DNA of 64,000 nt from Bowmanella denitrificans (GTDB lineage: Bacteria > Pseudomonadota > Gammaproteobacteria > Enterobacterales > Alteromonadaceae): positions 682,001 through 746,000 of the forward strand of contig NZ_PEBU01000001.1 of the NCBI RefSeq assembly GCF_002887595.1. Reading direction: 5' to 3'. Both the position numbers and the translations under genes were made by a program. Positions 31,420 to 44,818 of this stretch are shown one piece after another. The notes under the pieces were generated by a model that was given only the letters and a program-made list of their open reading frames with translations, had not been told where the DNA came from and searched no databases. Each line of letters opens with the position of its first letter. The stretch's first letter is position 1.

Positions 31420-31881
31420 TCACTCCTGATCCAGCCATTGCATTAATACGTCCGTTGTCAGTTCAGATTCAATCCATTCTATGACTTTGTCTTCCGGGAC
31501 AGGATGTTCCAGCACATCCACGTGCAGAGGGGGGGCAAGTAATTTAGCACCGGCTGCATCAAGGAGCCTTTGCATCTGTTTGCTGCCCTCGCAGAATGTG
31601 TCATAGCTGCTGTCACCTAAACCCACCACCAGGTAGGGTTGCCCTAGCAGTGAACGTCCGGCGATTTGTCTGGCAAAAGGTTGGATATTATCTGGTAGTT
31701 CCCCTGCACCGTGGGTAGAGGTACAGACAAACCAAAGACTATTAATGTTTAGGCTTGGCAGGTTTGGGTTAAGGTGCTGCCTGTGTTCAATACCTAGTGC
31801 TGAAAGTTTAGCGCTGATGGCGTCTGCTACATATTCTGTCGCGCCAAGCATTGAACCAACCAATATCTCTATCTGTCGCAT
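31420..31881 (-). CDS. mioC: flavodoxin-like protein MioC
   Basis: 153 residues from ATG 31881. FMN-binding loop GSMLGATEYVAD, FVCTSTHGAGELPDN and VGLGDSSYDTFCEGSKQM are typical of MioC/flavodoxin domains. A TATAAT on the minus strand at about 31910 would start RNA just before this codon, which argues against the longer ATG at 31905. MioC is an electron carrier linked to biotin synthase. In E. coli its transcription enters oriC. Here the helicase-loader pair lies between it and oriC. Confidence 0.92.
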   Translation of the reverse strand: MRQIEILVGSMLGATEYVADAISAKLSALGIEHRQHLNPNLPSLNINSLWFVCTSTHGAGELPDNIQPFARQIAGRSLLGQPYLVVGLGDSSYDTFCEGSKQMQRLLDAAGAKLLAPPLHVDVLEHPVPEDKVIEWIESELTTDVLMQWLDQE

Positions 31882-32049
31882 GTTTAATACAGGGTTTGCT
31901 TGCATGGCAGCATTATATCAAGTTGTCGATAAAATGGCCTTGCGTGATTTTGCCAGATAATCACAGCGATTCTGTCGGTGTGCAATATTGGGCGCTATAG
32001 TGAAGGCTATGGCGACTGCCCTAAAAATTTTACTCTGCTCAGGTTACAA

Positions 32050-33357
32050 ATGAATCAAACTTCAGAACAAGATGAATTGCTGTTTTGCAGTGAAGAGGAT
32101 GAATCGGCTGATTCCCCTGCCGGAGGCAGCCCCTGGAAGGTGTTAGTGGTAGATGATGATGAGGAAGTGCATGTCCTTACCCGCTTGGTGTTAAGAGATC
32201 TGGTATTTGAAGGTCGGCCATTGCAACTGCTTAGCGCCAGAAGCGGTATACAGGCTCGTGAAGTCCTAACCAGTGAACCTAATATAGCCTTAGTCTTATT
32301 GGATGTTGTGATGGAGTCTGATGACGCCGGCTTGCAACTGGTGAAGTATATTCGTCGAGAGCTCCACAATGATGCAGTTCGGATAATTTTAAGAACCGGT
32401 CAGCCAGGTCATGCACCGGAACAGGAAGTGATCCTCAAGTACGATATTAATGACTATAAAGAAAAAACCGAACTCACTCTGCAGAAGTTACTGACCGCAG
32501 TGGTGTCTTCCTTGCGTTCATATAAATATATAGAGCAGGTTGTTCAGTTGAATCAGGAGCTGGAAATAAAGGTCCAGCAACGTACAAAAGAGTTACAAAA
32601 GGCCAATGCCAAGTTACAGCGCACGGTGCAGGCGTTGCAGGAAGGTGAAGAGGCTGGAAAACGTATTCAGTTTAAATTGCTTCCGGCATCTGACACACAC
32701 ATCAACGGCATAGACTTTGCGCATATTTTATTGCCCTCTGAGTTTATGAGTGGTGATTTTGTTGACTATTTTGCTATTGACGATCGCTATGTGGGATTTT
32801 ACCTGGCCGACGTTTCCGGTCATGGTGTGTCATCGGCTTTTGTGACGGTTTACCTTAAACGTTTTATTTCTAATATGCTGGAGCAATACCGACGCGGGGA
32901 AGAGCAAAGTGTTCTCGACCCTGCTGCAGTGTTAACCGCCCTAAACTGTGCCTTGTTAGCAGAGAACCTGGGCAAGCATATTGCGATTTTCTATGCCGTA
33001 ATAGACAGACAAAATAACCAATGCAGATATATAAATGGTGGCATATTTCCCTGGCCGTTGCTGATCCAGCATGAACGTGCTGAATTTGTGGAAAGCCGTG
33101 GTACGCCAGTGGGGTTGTTTGATTTCAGTCAATATCAAAGTGCGGAATGTCATTTGGCTGAGGCGTTTCAACTTTATTTATTCTCTGATGGTGTGCTGGA
33201 AATTATGACCGAGAAAACGCTCGAAGCGAAAATGGCAGCACTGCATGCTTGTGTGAAAGCACCTGTGAAAGATTTGCAAGATTTGGCGGGTCGTCTGGGT
33301 ATAAGTGAGTCAATGAGCTTACCGGATGATTTGGCTATGTTGGCTGTGACGAGATAG
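32050..33357 (+). CDS. response regulator with SpoIIE/PP2C phosphatase output
   Basis: 435 residues from ATG 32050 (CAGG six bases upstream). Receiver domain at about 28-150: VVDDDEEVHVL with phospho-acceptor Asp in LVLLDVVMESDD, followed by the RTGQPGHAPEQEVILKYDINDYK element common to this RR group. A coiled coil (EQVVQLNQELEIKVQQRTKE) leads to a SpoIIE/RsbU-type PP2C domain (LLPSEFMSGDFVDYF, LADVSGHGVSS, LFSDGVLE, LPDDLAMLAV). It should dephosphorylate the STAS partner encoded next. No HATPase domain is attached. Confidence 0.88.
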   Translation: MNQTSEQDELLFCSEEDESADSPAGGSPWKVLVVDDDEEVHVLTRLVLRDLVFEGRPLQLLSARSGIQAREVLTSEPNIALVLLDVVMESDDAGLQLVKYIRRELHNDAVRIILRTGQPGHAPEQEVILKYDINDYKEKTELTLQKLLTAVVSSLRSYKYIEQVVQLNQELEIKVQQRTKELQKANAKLQRTVQALQEGEEAGKRIQFKLLPASDTHINGIDFAHILLPSEFMSGDFVDYFAIDDRYVGFYLADVSGHGVSSAFVTVYLKRFISNMLEQYRRGEEQSVLDPAAVLTALNCALLAENLGKHIAIFYAVIDRQNNQCRYINGGIFPWPLLIQHERAEFVESRGTPVGLFDFSQYQSAECHLAEAFQLYLFSDGVLEIMTEKTLEAKMAALHACVKAPVKDLQDLAGRLGISESMSLPDDLAMLAVTR

Positions 33358-33384
33358 TAATCAACTGCTGGCCGCGGAGATGTA

Positions 33385-33882
33385 ATGAATAAAGAACATG
33401 TTTTGTTTGCTTGTCAGGCTGGTGTGTGTGTATTCAAGTTTGTAGGCGATCTCAGGCATACTGATGTGCAAGGGATGGATTCCTATGTACAGTCTTTATT
33501 TAAGCCACTGAAACGCTGTAATGCTGTTTCAGTAGATTTAAGCCAGACCCGCTATATGGACAGTACCTGTCTTGGTTTGTTGGCCATGATTGCTAAATAC
33601 AGCATCGCTGCCGATAGCGGCAAGCCTGCGCTGGTTTGTAACAATGAGGACATGCTGCAATTGCTGAGAAGTATGTGCCTTGATCAGGTGTTTGTAATGG
33701 TTAAAAGGAGCAGGGAACAGCTTAACTTTCAGGGGCTGGAAGGGGATACCAGTGATGACATGCAGGCCAGACTAATCTACCAGGCACATAAAGCCCTCAG
33801 CGACTTAAGTGACAGTAATAAAGCTATGTTTCAGCCGGTAGTGGATTTAATGGCTGAAGAATTAAAAAATAGCAGGAAATAG
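33385..33882 (+). CDS. STAS-domain anti-sigma factor antagonist
   Basis: 165 residues. STAS domain in the first ~110 residues with the phosphorylatable Ser in YMDSTCLGLLAMI (pattern DSTCLGLL), preceded by AVSVDLSQTR. A helical C-terminal extension of ~55 residues follows. It starts 27 bases after the phosphatase with GGAG upstream. Partner-switch systems of this type (HsbA, CrsA relatives) control anti-sigma factors or diguanylate cyclases; the target is not encoded nearby. Confidence 0.85.
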   Translation: MNKEHVLFACQAGVCVFKFVGDLRHTDVQGMDSYVQSLFKPLKRCNAVSVDLSQTRYMDSTCLGLLAMIAKYSIAADSGKPALVCNNEDMLQLLRSMCLDQVFVMVKRSREQLNFQGLEGDTSDDMQARLIYQAHKALSDLSDSNKAMFQPVVDLMAEELKNSRK

Positions 33883-33890
33883 ATTTCTGA

Positions 33891-35255
33891 CTATTTACCG
33901 ATACAGAAAGAACTGAATATACGCCCCAGTAAGTCATCTGAACTAAATTCACCGGTGATTTCATTCAACTGCTGCTGAACCAGCCGCAGTTCTTCCGCCA
34001 AAAGCTCGCCAGCCAGATGACTAAGTAACTGGTGCAGGCCATTTTCAAGATGTTGTGCTGCGCGTTCAAGCGCATCTAAGTGACGGCGACGGGCGATAAA
34101 CTGACCTTCTGTATTCGCATCAAAACCCATACAGTCTTTTAGGTGCTGAGCGAGTAGTTCTATTCCCTGGGCCTTGCTGGCGCAGAGGCGGATCAGGGTG
34201 TGCCCATTGGCTTCAAGCTTTTCGATTGGTTCGCCGGATAGATCCACCTTGTTGCGGATTAACGTCACTTTTACCCCTTTGGGCAGCCGATCGATAAATT
34301 CAGGCCAGATAGCATGTGGATCGGTTAGTGCTGTTTCATTGCTGTCTACCATTAACAGCACCCGATCTGCCTGAGCGATTTCGTCCCAGGCCCGCTGGAT
34401 ACCTATTTGTTCCACCTTATCGTCGCTGTCGCGTAAACCGGCTGTGTCAATAATATGCAATGGCATACCATCAATATGGATATGCTCTTTGAGTACATCA
34501 CGGGTGGTACCGGCTATATCGGTGACAATAGCCGCTTCCCGGCCAGCCAAAGCGTTCAACAGGCTGGATTTACCCGCATTGGGGCGACCCGCGATAACCA
34601 CCCGCATACCTTCGCGTAAAATACTGCCTTGTTGCGCCTGGCTGAGAATGTCGGCGAGTTGACGGATAATACTCTGCAGGTCTGCTTGTACCTTTCCATC
34701 TGACAGGAAATCCACCTCTTCATCGGGAAAATCTATGGCCGCTTCAACATAGATACGCAGATGGACAACTTGTTCAACTAATTGATGGACTTGATTAGAA
34801 AACGCGCCTTGCAATGAACGTAAGGCAGATCGCGCAGCCTGCTCGGAACTGGCATCAATCAGATCGGCAATGGCTTCTGCCTGGGCCAGGTCTAATTTGT
34901 CGTTTAAAAAGGCCCGCTCGCTGAATTCACCCGGTCTGGCCATCCGTAATCCTTGGATGGTCAGAATACTACGTAGCAGCATGTCCATAACGACTTGGCC
35001 ACCATGGCCTTGCAGCTCCAGTACATCTTCACCGGTAAAGGAATGTGGCCCTTTAAAATACAGGGCAATACCCTGATCCAATACCTGCCCTTGGCTATCA
35101 TAAAAAGGCAAATATTCTGCATACCTTGGTCTGGGTAGTTTTCCCAGTATGTGCTCAGCAACATCGGCTGCCTTGTCACCTGATACCCGGATAATACCTA
35201 CACCACCGCGACCCGGAGCCGTCGCTTGTGCCACTATGGTTTGCGCAGCGGTCAT
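33891..35255 (-). CDS. mnmE: tRNA modification GTPase MnmE
   Basis: 454 residues. N-terminal folate-like domain ([21 protein letters not shown]), GTPase P-loop [14 protein letters not shown], switch [12 protein letters not shown] and [23 protein letters not shown], and the C-terminal FCIGK with the essential Cys. It works with MnmG on U34 of tRNA. It follows yajQ by five bases. Confidence 0.98.
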   Translation of the reverse strand: MTAAQTIVAQATAPGRGGVGIIRVSGDKAADVAEHILGKLPRPRYAEYLPFYDSQGQVLDQGIALYFKGPHSFTGEDVLELQGHGGQVVMDMLLRSILTIQGLRMARPGEFSERAFLNDKLDLAQAEAIADLIDASSEQAARSALRSLQGAFSNQVHQLVEQVVHLRIYVEAAIDFPDEEVDFLSDGKVQADLQSIIRQLADILSQAQQGSILREGMRVVIAGRPNAGKSSLLNALAGREAAIVTDIAGTTRDVLKEHIHIDGMPLHIIDTAGLRDSDDKVEQIGIQRAWDEIAQADRVLLMVDSNETALTDPHAIWPEFIDRLPKGVKVTLIRNKVDLSGEPIEKLEANGHTLIRLCASKAQGIELLAQHLKDCMGFDANTEGQFIARRRHLDALERAAQHLENGLHQLLSHLAGELLAEELRLVQQQLNEITGEFSSDDLLGRIFSSFCIGK

Positions 35256-35260
35256 ATGGG

Positions 35261-35743
35261 TTAATCGCGAAAATTGGTGTACTGGAAAGGTTGCCCAAGA
35301 TCAGCAGATTTAACCAAGGCGATGGCTTCTTGTAGGTCATCGCGCTTTTTGCCGCTGACTCTGACCTGATCCCCTTGAATAGAAGCCTGCACTTTGACTT
35401 TGCTTTCCTTAATTAGCTTAGTGATCTTCTTACCCATATCTTGTTCGATACCCTGGCGGAAAACCAATATCTGTTTAAAGGTTTTGCCGCTGCGGTCTAT
35501 GCCTTTTTGCTCAATACTTGCGGTACTGACACCGCGTTTGGCGCATTTGGAACGCAAAATTTCCTGCATTTGCTGCAACTGGAATTCTGCTTCTGCGATT
35601 AGGGTAATTTGATTGTCTTTCTGTTCGTAGCTTGCCTCAACGCCACGAAAGTCGAATCTGGTATCCAGTTCGCGGATGGCATTGTCGACAGCATTTTTTA
35701 CTTCAACCAAATCTATTTCAGAGACGATATCAAAAGATGGCAT
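35261..35743 (-). CDS. yajQ: YajQ-family nucleotide-binding protein
   Basis: 160 residues, family length. [20 protein letters not shown] at the start, then [16 protein letters not shown] and [21 protein letters not shown]. YajQ-like proteins bind nucleotides, and some bind cyclic di-GMP and act with LysR-type regulators. It lies between yidC's terminator and mnmE. Confidence 0.93.
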   Translation of the reverse strand: MPSFDIVSEIDLVEVKNAVDNAIRELDTRFDFRGVEASYEQKDNQITLIAEAEFQLQQMQEILRSKCAKRGVSTASIEQKGIDRSGKTFKQILVFRQGIEQDMGKKITKLIKESKVKVQASIQGDQVRVSGKKRDDLQEAIALVKSADLGQPFQYTNFRD

Positions 35744-35783
35744 GGGGCTTCCTTATTGATGATTGAGTGCTTTTTATCTAAAG

Positions 35784-35812
35784 GATAAAAAAGGCCCTTG
35801 CATCGGGCCTTT
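35784..35812 (-). terminator. terminator of the rpmH-rnpA-yidD-yidC operon
   Basis: On minus, AAAGGCCC and GGGCCTTT pair around GATGCAA and are followed by TTTTATCC. It lies 13 bases after the yidC stop. Confidence 0.8.
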
Positions 35813-35824
35813 AAATTATGGCGC

Positions 35825-37462
35825 TTAATGCGACTTGATACCGCGTTTTTCCATTGACGCGTAGATCATCTTCGCCTGCACCAGCGTAATCACGTTACTG
35901 ATTAGCCAGTACAATACAAGACCCGCCGGGAACCATAAGAAGAACACACTCATCATTACCGGCATCCACTGCATTATTTTTTGTTGCATCGGATCCTGGA
36001 TGGTCATGGGTTGCAGTTTCTGCAACAGATACATACTGGCGCCAGTTAATATAGGCAATACAAAGTAGGGGTCTTTCACCGACAAATCTGTAATCCACAG
36101 GAAGAAGTCAGCATGGCGTAATTCAACACTTTCCAGGAATACCCAATACAAGGCCAGGAATATTGGCATCTGCAGTATCAGAGGGAAACAGCCACCCATC
36201 GGATTGACCTTTTCCTTCTTGTACATTTCCATCATCGCCTGCGACATCTTCTGGCGATCCTCACCATACCTTTCTTTTAATGCCTGCATCTTTGGCTGCA
36301 AAGCACGTAACTTGGCCATGGACTCGTATTGCGCCTTAGTCAGGGGATACATGGCACCTTTAACGATGATTGTGATAAAGATAATTGCCAGCCCCCAGTT
36401 ACCCACCAAACCATGGATAAACTGCAGTAACCAGAACAGCGGTTTGGACAACCACCACAGAATGCCGTAGTCAACAGTTAGGTCCAGGCCCCTGGCAAGC
36501 AGCTCCAAATCATCCTGATCTTTGGGGCCTGCATAAAATATGCTGCTGATTTCTGCTTGGTCACCAGCGGCAATATTGACCAGATTACCTTTAAAGCCAA
36601 TGCTGGCGTATTGCGCACTTAAGATTCGGCTATACAGCGTGTTTTGGGCATCCTGAGGTGGAACCCAGGCCGAAACGAAGTAGTGCTGCAACATGGCTAC
36701 CCAGCCACCTTGTGTTACTTCATTTAGCTTTTCGTCTTCAATGTCATCAAACTGATGCTTTTTGTAGCGGTGCTCTGCAGTGGAATAGGCAGCTCCGCGG
36801 TATGTGGGCATAAACATGCTGCCTTCCGGGCCAGCCAGTGTCTGCTTTAGCTGCGCATACTGCTGAATTTGTATATCAGCGTTAGTTTGGTTATTGACCT
36901 GATACCGCACTTCAATATCGTGCTGGCCTTTTTTAAAGATAAAGTTCTTGGTGATTTGCAGGCCACTGTCAGTCTGATAGCTAAGTGGGACAACCAGACT
37001 GTCACCCTCAAGCTGATATTCTTCTGCGGTAACAGTGTATACAGGTCGACCTTTACTGGAAGAATCTGGACCATTCGGGCCGATTAAACCACTTTGGGCG
37101 ATATAGAGATGGGCCGGGTCCTGCGTCAGCAACTGGAAGCTCTCGCTGGAGCCCTGTGTAACGGGATAGTCGGCTAATTTAACCGATACTATGTCGCCAC
37201 CGCGGGTGTCTATTAACACGTCCAGGCTGTCGGTAACGACCTTTATCAGGCGATTGCTAGTCTCGGCAGAGGCTGGCACATGTTGAATATCAGCGCTGGG
37301 AACATCGCCAGATGTTGTTGCTCTATCCGGTGAGACATCAGTGTTTTGGCTTAACGGCGCTTGCTGGACCGGCGGTTGACCATAGTCCATTTGCCATTGT
37401 TGCCATAATAAAAAGCTGACCAGGGCCAGACCAATGAGAAGAAAGCTTCTTTGGGATTCCAT
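35825..37462 (-). CDS. yidC: membrane protein insertase YidC
   Basis: 545 residues. N-terminal span (RSFLLIGLALVSFLLWQQW), the large periplasmic domain, and the conserved insertase core with spans near LLQFIHGLVGNWGLAIIFIT, MGGCFPLILQMPIFLALYWV and MQKIMQWMPVMMSVFFLWFP, with VLYWLISNVITLVQ at the end. It inserts and folds inner-membrane proteins such as the ATP synthase c and a subunits. 17 bases after yidD. Confidence 0.98.
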   Translation of the reverse strand: MESQRSFLLIGLALVSFLLWQQWQMDYGQPPVQQAPLSQNTDVSPDRATTSGDVPSADIQHVPASAETSNRLIKVVTDSLDVLIDTRGGDIVSVKLADYPVTQGSSESFQLLTQDPAHLYIAQSGLIGPNGPDSSSKGRPVYTVTAEEYQLEGDSLVVPLSYQTDSGLQITKNFIFKKGQHDIEVRYQVNNQTNADIQIQQYAQLKQTLAGPEGSMFMPTYRGAAYSTAEHRYKKHQFDDIEDEKLNEVTQGGWVAMLQHYFVSAWVPPQDAQNTLYSRILSAQYASIGFKGNLVNIAAGDQAEISSIFYAGPKDQDDLELLARGLDLTVDYGILWWLSKPLFWLLQFIHGLVGNWGLAIIFITIIVKGAMYPLTKAQYESMAKLRALQPKMQALKERYGEDRQKMSQAMMEMYKKEKVNPMGGCFPLILQMPIFLALYWVFLESVELRHADFFLWITDLSVKDPYFVLPILTGASMYLLQKLQPMTIQDPMQQKIMQWMPVMMSVFFLWFPAGLVLYWLISNVITLVQAKMIYASMEKRGIKSH

Positions 37463-37479
37463 AACAGACTACTTTTATT

Positions 37480-37719
37480 TTAAGTTTTCGGCGGGACGGG
37501 ATCGTCTCCCCCCGGATGTAAAGGGTGGCATTTTAATATGCGTTTGGTGCTTAACCAACAACCAATCAGCAATCCATGACGATTTATTGCGCCAATCGCA
37601 TATTCCGAGCAGGTTGGATTGAACCTGCATCTTGGGCCAAGCATGGGAGATATCCATCTTTGATACTGGCGAATCAGCCAGACGCTTGCTGATTGCAGCG
37701 CTGTTTTAGCTTTTTCCAT
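37480..37719 (-). CDS. yidD: membrane protein insertion efficiency factor YidD
   Basis: 79 residues. [28 protein letters not shown] carries the two cysteines of the family (written here in two overlapping parts: [14 protein letters not shown]), and HPGGDDPVP is the usual C-terminal element. An amphipathic inner-face membrane protein that aids YidC. It overlaps the end of rnpA by 46 bases. Confidence 0.95.
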   Translation of the reverse strand: MEKAKTALQSASVWLIRQYQRWISPMLGPRCRFNPTCSEYAIGAINRHGLLIGCWLSTKRILKCHPLHPGGDDPVPPKT

Positions 37720-38042
37720 AACCGACTTAACAGTTCAGACAATTGCTGATTGGTCATTTTATCTAACCCGGATTTTCCCACTACCACTATATCAGCACTA
37801 GGTAGATCATGTTGGGCTAGTCGAAAACTTTCTCGAATAACACGCTTAAGCCGATTGCGGTCATGAGCTTTCCTGACCCTTTTTTTCGACAGTGTTATAC
37901 CAATTCTTGGATGGGATAGGCCGTTATGTCTGGCCAACAGCGTTAGTTGTGGAGATACTGCAGGTATGGCTTGCTGAAATACATTCTCGAAATGGGTGGG
38001 AGTAAGTAACCTTAACTCCCGAGAAAATTGATTTTCACCCAC
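37674..38042 (-). CDS. rnpA: ribonuclease P protein component
   Basis: 122 residues from GTG 38042. RNP motif [20 protein letters not shown] and [17 protein letters not shown] are family signatures. It binds the RNase P RNA that trims tRNA 5' ends. It starts 14 bases after rpmH and shares its promoter. Confidence 0.96.
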   Translation of the reverse strand: MGENQFSRELRLLTPTHFENVFQQAIPAVSPQLTLLARHNGLSHPRIGITLSKKRVRKAHDRNRLKRVIRESFRLAQHDLPSADIVVVGKSGLDKMTNQQLSELLSRLWKKLKQRCNQQASG

Positions 38043-38056
38043 TTCGATAAATGCAA

Positions 38057-38191
38057 TTAGGCTGATAAACGAGCACGGCCTTTAGCACGACGACTGGCAA
38101 GAACCTTGCGGCCATTCTTTGTCGCCATGCGGGCACGAAAACCGTGTGAACGTTTACGCTTCAAATTACTTGGTTGAAATGTTCTTTTCAT
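38057..38191 (-). CDS. rpmH: ribosomal protein L34
   Basis: 44 residues, all basic: starts [20 protein letters not shown], ends [10 protein letters not shown]. Too short for ordinary gene callers with a 60-residue cut-off but unmistakable. It is the first gene of rpmH-rnpA-yidD-yidC. Confidence 0.98.
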   Translation of the reverse strand: MKRTFQPSNLKRKRSHGFRARMATKNGRKVLASRRAKGRARLSA

Positions 38192-38260
38192 AACCTAGTC
38201 CGCCGCTTTCAATTACTGATGGATCAATTTAAGCACGGGATGTGCTCAAAAGGACGCCGA

Positions 38261-38289
38261 ATTTTAGAGATCTGTACAGCTTATGTCAA
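38261..38289 (-). promoter_or_regulatory. rpmH promoter
   Basis: On minus, -35 TTGACA (38284-38289), 17-base spacer, -10 TAAAAT (38261-38266), about 70 bases before the rpmH start. The -35 is a perfect match and the -10 differs in one base. Confidence 0.75.
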
Positions 38290-38368
38290 CGTAAATTGGT
38301 GATCTGTTAGTGCTTTGCTTTACGTTAATCGATCGTTCCTGTTAATAACCTAGGGTTATGCCCTGATT

Positions 38369-38572
38369 TTATCCACAGTTATAGTCGATAGGCTTGCTAA
38401 TTCTTTCATTATATGCGGGGTTTTTATCCACCAGTCAATCCAACCAAGCTCACTTAGTATTTTAAATTGTCCTGCCATTACATAAATAAAAATATAATTA
38501 AAACAATGATATAGTGGTTTTGTGCGGAAGCTGCACAAATGCAGATAAGATCAATGTTGAACTTGTGGATAA
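38369..38572. promoter_or_regulatory. DnaA boxes and dnaA promoter region
   Basis: The 499-base region between rpmH and dnaA holds no other gene. DnaA boxes: TTATCCACA 38369-38377, TTATCCACC 38424-38432, and TGTGGATAA 38564-38572 (minus). The last lies inside a candidate promoter TTGAAC (38557-38562)-18-AATAAT (38581-38586), so DnaA could block its own transcription. Confidence 0.7.
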
Positions 38573-38690
38573 ATTTGCGCAATAATTCACAGCCTTAGTC
38601 TAAAGCGGGTGTAGCAGATCATCTGAGATCTTTGCCCGGTTCGTTTTTTCTTCATCAATTTTCTGGGTCGGGTGCTAGTGCCGGCGGGGG

Positions 38691-40091
38691 TTGTCAATGT
38701 CATTGTGGGAAGAGTGCCTCAGGCGGCTGCAGCAAGAGTTGCCGACTCAACAGTTCAGTATGTGGATACGCCCCTTGCAGGCTCAATATGACAGTTCAAC
38801 TCTGACCTTGTTTGCGCCTAACCGTTTTGTACTTGATTGGGTCAGAGACAAATACATTTCACGTATTTCAGAACTGTTTGATGAGATTTGTGCGCCCGAG
38901 CAGGCGCCAGCTTTACACTTTGATGTGGGCGTTGCGTCGTCTGTGGTGCCTAGTATGACAAGTCAGGCTCCGGCTAACTTTCATCAGGGGCAGACAACAT
39001 CGTTCAATGTCCCCCCCGTATCTGCTCAGCCGCAGCAGAATATGGCAGGACAGGGGGTTAGGGTAGAACACAAGAGTAATATCAACCTGACCTATACCTT
39101 TGATAACTTTGTTGAGGGTAAATCTAACCAACTGGCCAGAGCTGCAGCCAGCCAGGTTGCAGATAACCCCGGTGGCGCTTACAACCCCTTGTTTATTTAT
39201 GGCGGTACAGGTTTGGGTAAAACCCATTTATTGCATGCCGTAGGTAATGGATTGATGGCACGTAATAAAGATGCCAAGGTTGTATACATGCACTCTGAGC
39301 GATTTGTTCAGGACATGGTAAAGGCCCTGCAAAACAATGCTATTGAGGAATTCAAACGTTATTATCGGTCTGTTGATGCATTGCTAATTGATGATATTCA
39401 GTTTTTTGCCAAAAAGGATCGATCTCAGGAAGAATTTTTCCATACATTTAATGCGTTATTGGAAGGTAATCAACAGATCATTCTCACATCTGATCGCTAT
39501 CCTAAAGAAATTGATGGTGTGGAGGATAGGCTGAAATCTCGTTTTGGCTGGGGATTAACTATTGCTATCGAGCCGCCAGAGTTGGAAACCCGGGTAGCCA
39601 TCTTGATGAGAAAAGCGGTCGAAAATCGGATTCATCTTCCCGACGAAGTGGCATTTTTTATAGCTAAGCGATTACGTTCCAATGTCCGGGAACTGGAAGG
39701 TGCGTTAAACAGGGTAATAGCCAACGCCAACTTTACTGGCAGACCAATTACCATAGATTTTGTTCGTGAGGCGCTCAGAGATCTATTAGCCTTGCAGGAA
39801 AAACTGGTTACTATAGATAACATTCAGAAAACGGTCGCCGAGTATTATAAAATCAAGGTAGCCGACATACTCTCTAAAAGAAGAAGCCGTAGTGTTGCCA
39901 GACCCAGGCAAGTGGCAATGGCCCTGGCTAAGGAATTGACCAACCATAGCTTGCCCGAAATAGGCGATGCATTTGGTGGGCGGGATCATACAACCGTATT
40001 GCATGCATGCCGAAAAATAACCCAGCTTCGAGAAGAGAGTCATGATATTAAAGAAGATTATCAGAATTTGATTCGAACCCTGTCGTCTTAA
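38691..40091 (+). CDS. dnaA: chromosomal replication initiator DnaA
   Basis: 466 residues. Domain I ([20 protein letters not shown]), a Gln/Pro-rich linker, AAA+ domain III with [16 protein letters not shown] and [10 protein letters not shown], and domain IV with the DnaA signature [15 protein letters not shown]. The TTG at 38691 lines up with the E. coli GTG start, but ATG 38697 has GGGGG six bases upstream and may be used instead. It opens oriC and regulates itself. First gene of dnaA-dnaN-recF-gyrB. Confidence 0.98.
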   Translation: MSMSLWEECLRRLQQELPTQQFSMWIRPLQAQYDSSTLTLFAPNRFVLDWVRDKYISRISELFDEICAPEQAPALHFDVGVASSVVPSMTSQAPANFHQGQTTSFNVPPVSAQPQQNMAGQGVRVEHKSNINLTYTFDNFVEGKSNQLARAAASQVADNPGGAYNPLFIYGGTGLGKTHLLHAVGNGLMARNKDAKVVYMHSERFVQDMVKALQNNAIEEFKRYYRSVDALLIDDIQFFAKKDRSQEEFFHTFNALLEGNQQIILTSDRYPKEIDGVEDRLKSRFGWGLTIAIEPPELETRVAILMRKAVENRIHLPDEVAFFIAKRLRSNVRELEGALNRVIANANFTGRPITIDFVREALRDLLALQEKLVTIDNIQKTVAEYYKIKVADILSKRRSRSVARPRQVAMALAKELTNHSLPEIGDAFGGRDHTTVLHACRKITQLREESHDIKEDYQNLIRTLSS

Positions 40092-40109
40092 AACAACAAC
40101 GAGTCGCTC

Positions 40110-41213
40110 ATGAAATTTACTATAAGTAGGGAAAACTTCTTACAGCCACTACAGTTGGTTGCCGGTGCAGTCGAACGCAGACACACTTTACCTATACTCT
40201 CAAATGTACTTATTAAGGTAAGTGAGGGAACACTATGGCTGACGGGTACTGATTTAGAGGTGGAGCTGATATCCAATATGAGTCTGTTGGGCGATTCGGA
40301 GGATGGCGAGATCACCGTTCCTGCGAAGAAGCTGTTGGATATTGTAAAAGGATTTTCTGATAGTACTGATGTTGAATTTCATCTGGAAGGCAACAAGGCG
40401 CTGTTGAAGTCGGGACGGGGGCGTTATTCGTTATCTACGCTACCCGCAAGTGAATATCCAAACCTGGAAGACTGGCAAGGCGAGGTTGAGTTTGAAATTT
40501 CTCAGTCTCAACTAAAAAAATTGATCGACAGTACCCATTTCTCCATGGCGCAGCAGGACGTACGGTACTATCTGAATGGTATGTCATTGGAAACAGAGAA
40601 TGGCATTATTCGTACTGTCGCTACTGATGGCCATCGTTTGGCGTTGTGCCGGATTCAGTATGAAGGGACCGCTTTGCCTGACAGACAGGTAATTGTTCCT
40701 CGAAAAGGGGTCATGGAGATTTCCCGTCTTATTGAAAATGACGATAAGCAGCTAAAAGTTCAAATTGGTGCAAATCACATTCGTATTTTCTCAACCGATT
40801 TCATATTTACCAGTAAGCTGGTTGATGGGCGTTTTCCTGATTATCGCAGAGTGTTGCCGAAAGACGGCGATAAGCTGGTTGAAGCTAGTAAAGAAATTCT
40901 GAAACAGGCGTTTTCTCGTGCCTCCATTCTTTCTAATGAAAAGTTTAGGGGAGTGAGACTTAACCTGGCAACCGGGGAGCTTAAGATTACTGCTAATAAC
41001 CCCGAGCAGGAAGAGGCCGAAGAAATTGTCGATGTTAACTACGAGGGGGCTAATCTTGAGATTGGCTTTAACGTAGCCTATTTGATTGATGTGTTGAACG
41101 CATTGTCTTCTGAAAACGTAAAAATTAGCTTGTCGGACTCTAACAGCAGTGCATTGATAGAAGATGCAAAGGATGATTCTGCACTCTATGTCATTATGCC
41201 AATGAGGCTATAG
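40110..41213 (+). CDS. dnaN: DNA polymerase III sliding clamp (beta)
   Basis: 367 residues, the standard length. Start MKFTISRENFLQPLQLVAG, middle ATDGHRLALCR and end ALYVIMPMRL are all signatures of the clamp; the last lies at the partner-binding C-terminus. 18 bases after dnaA. Confidence 0.98.
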   Translation: MKFTISRENFLQPLQLVAGAVERRHTLPILSNVLIKVSEGTLWLTGTDLEVELISNMSLLGDSEDGEITVPAKKLLDIVKGFSDSTDVEFHLEGNKALLKSGRGRYSLSTLPASEYPNLEDWQGEVEFEISQSQLKKLIDSTHFSMAQQDVRYYLNGMSLETENGIIRTVATDGHRLALCRIQYEGTALPDRQVIVPRKGVMEISRLIENDDKQLKVQIGANHIRIFSTDFIFTSKLVDGRFPDYRRVLPKDGDKLVEASKEILKQAFSRASILSNEKFRGVRLNLATGELKITANNPEQEEAEEIVDVNYEGANLEIGFNVAYLIDVLNALSSENVKISLSDSNSSALIEDAKDDSALYVIMPMRL

Positions 41214-41258
41214 AGATAATTTGCGACACCACATTTTCCTTTTCGCTCCAGTTTACAT

Positions 41259-44770
<3,512 letters not shown>

Positions 44771-44797
44771 AAAAAGCCGGCGAAAGCCGGCTTTTTT
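44771..44797. terminator. bidirectional terminator between gyrB and lipoprotein gene
   Basis: AAAAAGCCGGC-GAAA-GCCGGCTTTTTT forms a strong GNRA-looped hairpin with T tracts on both strands. It serves gyrB on plus and the lipoprotein gene on minus. Confidence 0.9.
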
Positions 44798-44818
44798 ATT
44801 AAATTCAATAGGTTACAA

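Noticed and set aside
31508-31523. CACGTG in mioC as a third parS site
   Set aside because: Flanks do not match the TGTTNCACGTGNAACA consensus.
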